From Ryuthela nishihirai (Eukaryota > Arthropoda > Arachnida > Araneae > Heptathelidae): a stretch of 64,000 nucleotides of DNA. Made by a program: the position numbers and the translations under genes. The DNA is taken from the NCBI GenBank assembly GCA_038380435.1, contig JAWZYU010000719.1, positions 1-64,000 of the forward strand, given 5' to 3'. The notes under the pieces are model-generated. The model did not search any database and was not told the DNA's origin. It saw nothing but the letters and a program-made list of their open reading frames with translations. Below, in pieces: positions 1-9,462 of the stretch (position 1 is the first letter of the stretch; each line of letters starts with the position of its first letter).

Positions 1-87
1 TGATGCTACAAAGCACTGTGGAGGGCAAATCTTGATTCATCTCTGAAGAGCATGGACTGCCATTGTACCTGGGTCCAATTGCATTGC

Positions 88-193
88 TGCTATGAGGTTC
101 AATTGCACGACATGGTGTTTGACATCCTGCTTCTTTGGAGCCATAATACCAGCTAGTAGTCCTCCTTTGGGAGTTGTTGCATGTTGTTCCACT
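88..193 (+). repeat. Interspersed repeat R1, copy 1
   Basis: About 105 bp, from TTGCTGCTATGAGGT to GTTGTTGCATGTTGTT, recurs in the same orientation at 1183-1288 with scattered substitutions. No tRNA-like head or inverted ends are visible. The family is not recognised. Confidence 0.7.
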
Positions 194-307
194 ATCGAAT
201 TGTCTGGATGGGTTCTATCCGTATTGTAATCTCTGCTAATATCTATGCACCACTGAACAGCTCACATTAAGACATCTGGAAACAGCTGCTTGACTTTCAC
301 CTGCTTT

Positions 308-684
308 AGGGTGGCTCAGTCGATAGTGTGCCGGGATTGTAATCTGCAGTTCCCAGGTTTGAGTCCCAGCTGGGCCATCATTGAGATTTTTCTCCACAAA
401 ACTCCCTGCCTTGCCCATGATCAGTAGGAGACACCAATGGGCTTGGAAAGGCTGCCATCCATCAGATGGGATGTTAAGCTATGGCTCCTTGTGTGGGACA
501 GCCATATCCTGGGCACTTTAGAGAATGCACTGGATGGCCTTATGTGAGACTACCATCTGTCTCCCAACAGTTATCCAGTGGGTTCGCTCTCCAAATCTTC
601 CCTGAGCCCTAGGGGCCCTTGTGACCTGGCGATTTAGCCTATTGTGTGCAAGAAAGTGCTCCTCAGAGGTAAAACAACCCAATC
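308..684 (+). mobile_element. SINE-A, near full length, diverged
   Basis: The tRNA-like head (GGTGGCTCAGTCGATAG, B box GGTTTGAGTCC) is followed by the body and the 3' end GGTAAAACAACCCAATC. Many substitutions from the majority sequence mark this as an older copy. Confidence 0.9.
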
Positions 685-1182
685 TGATAAATGATGTCCT
701 GTAGACATACCTAACAAATTTGCTATCTCAAAAATTCCACGTCACACTTTGCAGGAGAACAATTTTGCAGCTTTTAATTCTCAGATGTATTTGCATATAC
801 CATTGCCAGTACCATTCATTTGCATACCCTACCTCAATCCTGCATCATATTTTGCATATATAATGACTTTTGTGTATTTCTATCATTGGAATTTTATTAT
901 ATCGCATTTTGTTTTTTCATTTGTCCCTTAATTTATGGAAACCAGTGTAGTATTTATCTGACTAATATAACAGTAGAAGCATATTGTTGAATGATTGTCA
1001 ATTAAATATATATTATTAAAATATATTTTAAACAGAAATGCAAAAATTAGAAATAATATTTAGGAATGCATAGAAAACAATAAAGCTTCTTAAAAAATTA
1101 TGCAGTGCATCAGTCATCTAGCCTACAAGCACACCTCATGAAGCCTTCAGTGCATGGTAGTAGTGGATATTGGCATACCAGT
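685..1182. other. AT-rich spacer
   Basis: I see no gene, tRNA or element ends here. The only open frame (60 codons) has no recognisable motif. Confidence 0.6.
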
Positions 1183-1288
1183 TGTTGCTATGAGGTCCGA
1201 TTGCACTTGACATGGTGTTGACATCCTGCTCCTTTGGAGCCATAACACCAACTAGTAGCCCTCCCTTGGGGGTTGTTGCATGTTGTTG
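1183..1288 (+). repeat. Interspersed repeat R1, copy 2
   Basis: Direct-orientation partner of 88-193, sharing GACATCCTGCTCCTTTGGAG and GGTTGTTGCATGTTGTT with a few substitutions. Confidence 0.7.
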
Positions 1289-2008
1289 AATAATGTCTAT
1301 AATCTAATCATATAGCATCATAGACTTTGAATCAAGAGGATTACAGAGAAAACTGAAATGTATGTTCTTTTTAGCACTGCAGCAGAAATTTTACTTGCAT
1401 TTAAGTAAAATATGCTCTTTACTGCTGATTGGGTAATTTTATAATAACTTGCAAGCTAATGCCCTATTTAATATAGAAGAAAAAGTGCTAGTAGAAAATG
1501 TTAATTTTGAGTCTAAATGGCCACAAACCCATGATCTCATTACAACTGGTTCAGATGTTAAGCATGTCTGATATATAATCAAGAGATCATGGCATATTCT
1601 AACTCCATGTGAGTAAAGGATATAAAAAAATGACCAAAAACTACTTCTTATTCTCTAACATTTTCATCTCTAGTGCATAAATTTTCATTGACATTGTTTA
1701 CGTTTGTTGATTTGCTGGAATTTTAATAGATAAAGTTTTTAAGACTACAAGTGTTTATTATCAGTCTGTGTTGTTCAAAATTGAAATACTGTAAACTTTA
1801 CAGAGGTAATTATCAAAAATGTCAGTACTGACTGTATGTAATAAATGTTAATCAGATTAAGAGAAAAATTTGTCTTATTCAGTCTTTTGCAAATATAGCA
1901 AATGTCCATGACAGTTTACGATGGAACTCCATATGTTGCATGATAAAAGTAGTTGAGTAGTGGTTCTATCCTAGAGATTCTAGTGGAGTAGATTGAGTAG
2001 TGGTTTAG
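1289..2008. other. AT-rich spacer
   Basis: Low-complexity AT-rich DNA with no supported feature. A short local duplication (GAGTAGTGGTT) sits just before the SINE-C copy. Confidence 0.6.
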
Positions 2009-2170
2009 ACCCTATCTGATCTAGTGGTTAGCGTACCAGACTACTAAGACCAGCGGGGCCATGACCTTGTGTAAGTGTTTATATGAGAAACCAGGATAAG
2101 CCTAATGTAGCTTTTGGTTATCACCGTCCATTGTGTAGGGAAGTACCTTCTTCCTGTATTGAAAAAAGAA
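2009..2170 (+). mobile_element. SINE-C (tRNA-Glu/Asp-like head)
   Basis: CCCTATCTGATCTAGTGGTTAG looks like the start of a tRNA-Glu/Asp gene with an A box, followed by a body without an intact tRNA 3' half. A related head lies at 60285-60349. With only two partial copies the boundaries are approximate. Confidence 0.55.
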
Positions 2171-2183
2171 ACATTGTAATATA

Positions 2184-2908
2184 TGCTGCCTTACCAAAAT
2201 ATTAGAAAATTTCCATATTATGTCAATGGGAATCTAATTGTGAAGCTCTATAACTTCTAAAATCTGCATTTAGTGAAAAAATGTTACTGAGAATGAAGAT
2301 ATTAAAATCAATTTAAATATCGATCATGAAAAATATTCGTTCAGCATTTAAAGAGTTATGGAAGCTGGAATATTTAACAACAAATTATATTGTAAAAATC
2401 TTGCATAATTGTCGCAGGTTATATTTATATCGATATATGTATATCATGGATGTTAGTGTTGTTTTCTGCTGAGGTCCTGCCATCCTCTCAGATCTTCTAC
2501 TATGGCATATAAACTGACAGGCTCCTGTCAGACCTCTGTGGCAAGCAGCTACTTGAGGGGGTATTATTATTATATGTCGAGGTATGTCTTTGATATAATA
2601 AATATAAACTGTGAAATAATCATGTATGCAAACTTCAAGAATGAATGTTTATTAACCGATTTGAAACACTACTTATTAAGTTTTAATTAATTTACGAGGT
2701 AAATTCGTGTGACACATTTCTGTTGTGATATATTCTAGTTTGCATAAATCTTCAAATACTGTACGATATTGTTGAAAATCGCTGTTTAAGTAGATTTGAT
2801 TATGATCTTTAATTTTCTTCAGTCACATTTTCTCATTAATGGGATATTTTAGAAGTTAAATTTCCATTGATTTAATGTAGATATTTTCTGATAATTTGGT
2901 AGGCAGTG
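2184..2908. mobile_element. MITE-1, TA-flanked inverted-repeat element
   Basis: The left end reads TGCTGCCTTACCAAAATATT and the reverse complement of the right end reads CACTGCCTACCAAATTATC, with similarity continuing about 50 bp inward. Both ends abut TA, as in Tc1/mariner insertions. No transposase frame is visible, and a truncated SINE-B lies inside. Related fragments occur at 42960-43100, 52653-52692 and 60940-61050. Confidence 0.65.
2443..2575 (+). mobile_element. SINE-B, head missing
   Basis: It begins near ATCATGGATGTTAGTG and carries the body and 3' end (GCAGCTACTTGAGGGGGTAT), but lacks the tRNA-like head. It lies inside MITE-1. Confidence 0.85.
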
Positions 2909-2910
2909 TA

Positions 2911-3499
2911 GCGGATGAAAATTTATAACGCAATGGCTAGAGCGTAAGACTTTAAATCTCGTCACCAATGCAATCTGTTTTGAAATTTTCTCATAGATGG
3001 CAGCACTGTAGGATTGTAGACCTATAGTTTGTAAATTATCCTTAGTTTTAATCTCTTAGGCCGCTAGGAGTTAAATCCTCTTTTTCTATTACATTTAAAA
3101 ATTGAAATTGTAATATGTTTACTTCAAAAGAAAAGTAGAAACAATGAGGCATACTTCAGATAATGTTTGTATTCGAAAGAACAAATATATGAAGTACAAA
3201 AGCCCAAATGTTATCTGTTGTAGAAGTTGCAGATTCCAGATTAGGTTTAATAAGGAATGAGCAGTGATATAAATAAAGCACGTGGCGTGCCCATTTAGTC
3301 CTACTATGTAGCACATGCAAAAAGTGTCAATGGGAGATAAACACCGTCTAATAGATAATAAGTTACTATATTAATGAAAGCCTTTAAACTCTGCTTCAGG
3401 GATGTATTTTTTTTATAAGCAACGTGGACCCTTTAACCAATCGGGCAATAAAACTGTGCTGTTCGTAGTTCATTAGTCGAGATCACGAAGCATGCATAA
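2911..3499. other. Unassigned spacer
   Basis: No gene is supported. AACGCAATGGCTAGAGCGTAAG near 2930 faintly resembles a tRNA 5' half, but there is no matching B box or fold. Confidence 0.5.
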
Positions 3500-3679
3500 T
3501 TACTGGTGGCTACTGATCTAAGGGACCTGGGTTCGAGCCCCGGATAAGGCATGGATGTATGTGTCGTTTTTCTGCTGAGGTCCTGCCATCCTCTCAGACC
3601 TTCTACTATGACATATAAACTGGCAGGCTCCTGTCAGACCTCTGTGGCAAGCAGCTGCTTGAGGGGGTATTTATTTTTT
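3500..3679 (+). mobile_element. SINE-B, first unit of a dimer
   Basis: The head is degraded, but the B box region (GGGTTCGAGCCCCGG), body and 3' end are clear. The tail TTTATTTTTT runs straight into the next unit at GCCGTCCCGTGG. Confidence 0.9.
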
Positions 3680-3890
3680 GCCGTCCCGTGGCCGAGTGGT
3701 TAGTGCGCTTGGCTACTGATCAACGGGACCTGGGTTCGAGTCCCGGATAAGGCATGGATGTATGTGTCGTTTTTCTGCTGAGGTCCTGCCATCCTCTCAG
3801 ACCTTCTACTATGACATATAAACTGGCAGGCTCCTGTCAGACCTCTGTGGCAAGCAGCTGCTTGAGGGGGTATTTTTTTAAAAAAAAAGA
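3680..3890 (+). mobile_element. SINE-B, second unit of a dimer
   Basis: A complete unit with head GCCGTCCCGTGGCCGAGTGG, B box GGTTCGAGTCC and 3' end GCTGCTTGAGGGGGTATTTT. The junction with the preceding unit is the same as in the 5122-5532 dimer. Confidence 0.92.
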
Positions 3891-5108
3891 AGTGTAAGCA
3901 CATTGCGTGCCAAGCTGATTTCACTAAGATTTTACCTGGAGCCATGTGACTTTTTTCTTCAATTGTCATCATTTCTACCTCTAAAAATGTTAATAATTTT
4001 ATCACTTGTGATTTTAAACCCTCTGAAATAAATTTTTTTGTGTCATTCGTATACGAATCACGCGCCCCTTAAATGAAAATTTTGACACTGTGGGGCCACG
4101 TCATTCAATTATGTATGACGTGGCACCTTCGAACTATTAGCGTCATTCATAAATCATTGCAAACCCAGATTAGAATTCAACGAGGCGATCTCGCTGAATC
4201 TCTGTGGAAGTCAGGCTCCGGTAGTCTGTACCTATCATTAGAAATAGGTCATTGAACCTTTTCGAAAACTTCATTTAAATTATTGTGACTCGCATCGTCA
4301 ACAAAACCGTACGAAAGAAAATCATTACAGTAAGGCACACAAAGTATATTTATCATTAGAAAGCTATAGCAGAAATGTTTTAAAAAAAATTCGTATAATA
4401 TCCACTTCCTAAACTCGCTAATTGGCTTAAAACTGTGCGCGGAAATTTCGCCATTACTTTTCGAACACATTCTTCAAACATCAATTTAGCTAATAGTTTC
4501 AATATAGAAAGAAGAAACGCTCGGAATATTTCCGTGATTCAGAGAATTTCTTTTTACCTCTATAATATAGTCTATATCTTCGCTTTAAAATTTCGACACG
4601 CGCTCACACTCTAGTGGAAGTTTTCGACGCTGTCAGCATTAGCACTTGCTGGCAATAAGCCTCAAGCCGTCGAGATTCTAGGCGTCGAGTATCCTGCAAC
4701 AAATAATTGACTTTTTCCTTTTCCGTCCATTTAGCTCATCTCACGTTCTCGGCTTCTGCCTGAGGACAAAGCCGATGGATTAACGAAGTTAGAGCCGGCG
4801 ACAGTCTCCATTTATTAAAGCTACGGAAGAGTAATAAACATTTTACTAGATGCTGACATAGAGTTGTTTTTTTTTCACTTTGACGTGTTTTATTTAGGTA
4901 CTCCGTTTGCTTTTATGCTCTCCGTGTTCGATGTTCGAGCTGCGTTTTCTTTTGGCATCTTGTTTCTGCGACAGTCGCTAAAATGCTGTAAAAGAAGAGG
5001 GGCTTTGAAGAAATGGGGAAAAGTGACAGATGATAATTCAGTTATGGGATTAAGCTACAGGGAAGGAAAAGTAAATTTACTGATCAACAGTGGTGAAAGT
5101 AGGCCGGT
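3891..5108. other. Spacer without supported features
   Basis: Short open frames on both strands show no recognised domain. The 4030-4800 part is somewhat richer in CpG and could hold host exons, but I cannot define any. Confidence 0.5.
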
Positions 5109-5121
5109 ACGGCGTACCGGA

Positions 5122-5325
5122 GCCGTCCCGTGGCCGAGTGGTTAGTGCGCTTGGCTACTGATCAACGGGACCTTGGTTCGAGTCCCGGATAAGGCATGGA
5201 TGTATGTGTCGTTTTTCTGCTGAGGTCCTGCCATCCTCTCAGACCTTCTACTATGGGATATAAACTGACAGGCTCCTGTCAGACCTCTGTGGCAAGCAGC
5301 TGCTTGAGGGGGTATTTATTTTTTG
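5122..5325 (+). mobile_element. SINE-B, first unit of a TSD-flanked dimer
   Basis: A full unit. The 13 bp before it (5109-5121, ACGGCGTACCGGA) recurs after the second unit at 5533-5545, so the TSD encloses both units. Confidence 0.93.
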
Positions 5326-5532
5326 CCGTCCCGTGGCCGAGTGGTTAGTGCGCTTGGCTACTGATCAACGGGACCTGGGTTCGAGTCCCGGATAAGGCAT
5401 GGATGTATGTGTCGTTTTTCTGCTGAGGTCCTGCCATCCTCTCAGACCTTTACTATGGCATATAAACTGACAGGCTCCTGTCAGACCTCTGTGGCAAGCA
5501 GCTGCTTGAGGGAGTATTTATTTTTTTTATTT
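5326..5532 (+). mobile_element. SINE-B, second unit of a TSD-flanked dimer
   Basis: A full unit joined head-to-tail to the one before it through TTTATTTTTT/GCCGTCCCG. It ends in a T-rich tail directly before the TSD copy at 5533-5545. Confidence 0.93.
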
Positions 5533-5545
5533 ACGGCGTACCGGA

Positions 5546-7227
5546 AAGGCGAACCATTCCTTTTAAGAAAAACTCATCGGTTTTTAATTACATTGCTACA
5601 GTTTAACCCTTTAGATACCAAACTGTTTAGAAACCGGATACTTGAAATTCCATTTCTGCCGACAGGGAGTGCTAGAAAATGGAAGTAGTGCTTTCTTTCT
5701 TTGAACGATTAGCAAGGATATTCGCTATAGAAAGCAGAATTAGACAGACAAAGGCGACTCCAACCAAAGCCGTCTTTCGGGGAGTCGTTAAGAGTTCACA
5801 GACAATACACGTTCCCATCCGCCGTAGCTGTCTGGGTTCGGTCTTAATCACTACCGGAGGCAGAACTGGGAAAACGGAGTGGTAAATCAAAGAAAGTATA
5901 TGAACTCAAAGAAAGGATATGAACTCACTTAGACGTTGAAATCCATTGCAAAGCAGCGTGTACTTGTGGTTTTAAAATTTTCGTTTTCAAAATATATATT
6001 TTTTTATTTTCTGCTGAATGGAAAATTCTAAACATTTCTGGGAATAACGGAAGGCAGCTTAATGGGGGCGATGGGGTACATGCTTCCCCAGATTTAAGTA
6101 ATGAGTTTGAAAGGAGGGGGGGGGGATTTTTTAATATAAATTATGGAAAAACAGATTTTTAAAAATTAGTTTCATCAATTAATCACCTTACATTACGTTA
6201 CTGGAGTAACCATAATAGAAAAACTAATACACGTTCTTTTAATTTTATTGTTCCACAAAAGTTGACACATCATTTTTTTTTATACATAATTTTCGCTTAG
6301 CACACCTCCCTTAATTTTAAGGCAGGAAATAGTTGCTATGAATTTAAATATTAAGTTGTCCTTCGTAACCATTTCAAAATCTGGGGTCTGTTTCATCATC
6401 TCCTAAACATCTGCGAGTTCTAAACAGACATGTACTCAGAGTATACACACACATACACAGTAAGAGAATACGCACACTCCTAAACTCTACGACTGAAATT
6501 ATTTGGAAGATTTAAAAAAAGAATTATGGCGTATATTAATTTATTTTTTTTTAATTTGAATCTAATTAATAAACCTTAACAAAAGAATGTAAATATATTT
6601 ATTTACTCTAGATAAGTTTTTTGAATATTAAATAAAAGATATTATACCCCTATCGAAAATTTTATTCTTATTATTAATTAGCTTTAGGCCCAAGAAAATT
6701 TTCTTTCCACCTGAGTCTTGTCGCCAATATACTACTGGGGAAGACTATTTTTATTTCAGTGCAGTTAATTTGTTTATAGAGTTTGAAGAGAAAACTCCAG
6801 ATTGCAGTAAATTTTCTCTTTGTAAGTAACAACATTCCAATTTTTTTGTTTGTTTGATGTTAAATATTAATAATGAATGCTTTTGAAAAACCTCTTGACT
6901 CTTAATACGTACCTGTAGTATGAGATTTTCGACATCCAAAAAAACCCATACTCAAGGCAATTGCAGTGATGAATCCTCATATTTCATCAGTAGTTTATAC
7001 TGAACTACCAGTTTCGATTTTTATAACCACTTTCACTGAATTCAGCATTTTTGTTAGTATTGACCCGCAGCATGTCAACATTGTCGTCTGTAAAAAAAGA
7101 AGTTTAAAATAATGGATAGCTAATTGTAAAGAAGATAGTTCAAGAATAAGGCCGACAGAAGATTCAAAATGATTAACAAAAACTGCGTCGTTGATAACTG
7201 CCATTTGTTAAATTTATTGAGCTTGAC
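5546..7227. other. Unassigned AT-rich spacer with a G tract
   Basis: No gene is supported. It holds a G run near 6114-6124. Overlapping opposite-strand frames at 5672-5890 include a hydrophobic stretch, but without splice or family support I do not call an exon. Confidence 0.45.
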
Positions 7228-7412
7228 ATCGTCCTTGTGATCAAGTGGTTCACACTCTTCACTTCAAGTTATGGAACCTGGATTTGAGAACCTATAAGTA
7301 TGGCTATTTTCTTTCTGCTGAGATCTCGCCTTCATAATGGGTCATCTGACGTCTTAAATCGACAGGCTCTTATCAGACCAGTGATAAATAGCTGTTTGAG
7401 AGTTGTAAAAAA
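7228..7412 (+). mobile_element. SINE-B, old divergent copy
   Basis: Weak but collinear with SINE-B: CCTTGTGATCAAGTGGTTCA, a GGAACCTGGATTTGAGAACC region, TTTCTGCTGAGATCTCGCC, GACAGGCTCTTATCAGACC and AGCTGTTTGAGAG. It shows how far the family has decayed. Confidence 0.65.
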
Positions 7413-7514
7413 ATTATCAACTAAAAATTTAATTCTCTAATGCTTTTTTCATCATTTGCATCCCTTGGAATTTAACGTTCAATATCAGAATTTATAGTGT
7501 CTATATACATACTA

Positions 7515-7700
7515 AGCCGTCCCACGGCCCAGTGGTTAGCGCGCTTTGCTACTGATATACGGGACCTGGGTTCGAGCCCCAGGTAAAAGCAATGAATGTT
7601 TGTGTTGTTTTTCTGCTGAGGTCCTGCCATTCTCACAGGCTCCTGTCAGACCTCTGTGGCAAAAGCAGCTGCTTGAGGGAGTATTTATTTTTTTAATTAT
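7515..7700 (+). mobile_element. SINE-B with internal deletion
   Basis: The head is GCCGTCCCACGGCCCAGTGG with B box GGTTCGAGCCCC. About 25 bp of body are missing after GGTCCTGCCATTCTC compared with other copies. The 3' end is normal. Confidence 0.9.
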
Positions 7701-8799
7701 ACGTATTAGATACCTCGAGCCGTTTCAGATCCCCAAATATCAGAATCGTTATAATAAAAAGAAATTATGATTATCAACTTATGATAACGATGTTTTTCCT
7801 AGAAACAAAGTTATTATCAACTTTTTAATTACACCACACAATAAATTTGATATAAAAATAATGCTTTAGCATGATTTTTGTTCTGGCTTTAACGAACAAT
7901 GCTGTGGAACTGAGAGAAAAAGCCCAGAAGTTTTGCATTATACAAAAGCGAGGTTACTTTTTTTCTTGGAATCTGTTATCAGAGTGGATTAAGTTTAGGA
8001 GAGAACAGAAAGAATTTTGCCAGGTCCATTAGAGGAGTGGCGTTGCAGTTTACAATTAGCGGCTACCTCTTTAAAAGGGAGAAAGGAAGCAAGCATGAGA
8101 GATGAGGAGAGTTTGGGATGCAATGGTCTTCTGCACATCGGGCTGCGGTGGCCCATCTAATAGTTGCCATTTTCACTCTGTGGTATTAGCGTTGCTGAAT
8201 CGCTAAACATTTCTCATTAAGGTGAAGACAAGGTCTATATTATGGTCAAATCATATGTAAAGTTAAGCGTGCCAACAAATACGTATATCACGTGTAAAAG
8301 TGAAATGATTAATTTTTCTACTACAGGAATGGCCAACCTATATAGTATCCGAAACAAGAGTGGAAAGCTAAATGAATTTGCTTGGCACACAAGAGCGCTC
8401 AACAAAATCATCTCGCAACTTTTTTTTTGACAAATGTCACTCTTTTTCGACCTCATTTTGGATGCGGTAACTTTGCAATTTCGCATCTATTATCGGGGAT
8501 AAGTCGGAGACGAAATTTCCGTATGTAATGTAATCATTGATTAAGCTTTATAAATTTTAAAGGATATTCCAAATATATTACTCCAATAATGTTATTCTGA
8601 AAAAAATGTTATATTTGGCTTCTAAGTTTAAAATATGCAAGTTGAGTATTCAAAATTGCAATACGAGTGAAAGGTTAATTTTTCTTTCTAAAAGTATTTC
8701 TTCAAGTACGAAAATAATTTTAAAAACATATAAATCATATTATTATTTTTTTTCAATAAGACTGAAATCCAAGAATATAACGGAATCAGCAAGTATTTA
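7701..8799. other. AT-rich spacer upstream of the LTR element
   Basis: No recognised gene or repeat. Small frames overlap on both strands near 8235-8486 and have no motif. Confidence 0.5.
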
Positions 8800-8803
8800 A
8801 TAT

Positions 8804-9425
8804 AGTGTTACGACAGAAGAATCTGGCAACCGAAAGCAAAGTTTCAGCCAACGAATAAGAACGTTGGGAGAATTTGGAGAAGAAGAGTGGAGCGTTAACG
8901 GTCGTTGTGTTGTAACGGTCGGTGAGTTCGAAAATGGACGGTGAGCTGTTCTGAGACAGTGCGCGTAAGTATCAAGAAGTAACTTGATGTGTTGTGTATA
9001 CGCGGAAGGATAAAAGTGGGATCTTTTATCGTTACGTATCAAGAAGTAACTTGATGTGTTGTGTATACACGGAAGTATAAAAGTGGGAACTTTTATGGCT
9101 AACTTCGAATGTCTACACGGACTGTCTTTTTGTTCGGCTAGTGTGTGAACAGTTATTAGCACAGGACGAGAATTGGTTTACGAGTGAAGATCTTCGGGTG
9201 ACCTGGTAAATCAAGTAAAAGGTAGTATTTAGTAAAATACACAGAGCTGATATTGTGTGCTCTACGCAGGAAGATTGATGACTTGTGCATGTTAATAGTT
9301 GATTTGTTAATAAGATACTTCATCCATATTTCCTTTGTAACAATTTACCTTGTATTGAATTTGGTTTTGAAATATAGCTTTTAATACTCACGCTCAGTGG
9401 CTATCCATTTTTGTGATCCGCAACA
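8804..9425 (+). repeat. 5' LTR
   Basis: It begins (AG)TGTTACGACAG and ends GATCCGCAACA. The only difference from the 3' LTR that I found is TGTAACGGTCGG against TGTAACAGTCGG near 8930. Two imperfect tandem units of about 67 bp, each starting near TATCAAGAAGTAACTTGATG, lie in the promoter half. Confidence 0.93.
9076..9083 (+). promoter_or_regulatory. Probable LTR TATA box
   Basis: TATAAAAG lies in the second 67 bp unit. The first unit has the weaker GATAAAAG at the matching place. The same arrangement is present in the 3' LTR. Confidence 0.6.
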
Positions 9426-9427
9426 TT

Positions 9428-9446
9428 TGGTGTCAGAAGTGGGATT
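9428..9446 (+). other. Primer-binding site, tRNA-Leu
   Basis: TGGTGTCAGAAGTGGGATT begins two bases after the 5' LTR. It is complementary to a tRNA 3' end including CCA, and matches the acceptor/T-arm sequence typical of animal tRNA-Leu genes (recalled, not searched). Confidence 0.8.
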
Positions 9447-9462
9447 ATGATTAATTAATTGA

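Noticed and set aside
5672..5890. Opposed 68-72 codon frames, one with a hydrophobic stretch
   Set aside because: No splice sites, family match or repeat link could be shown; too short to support a gene or exon call.
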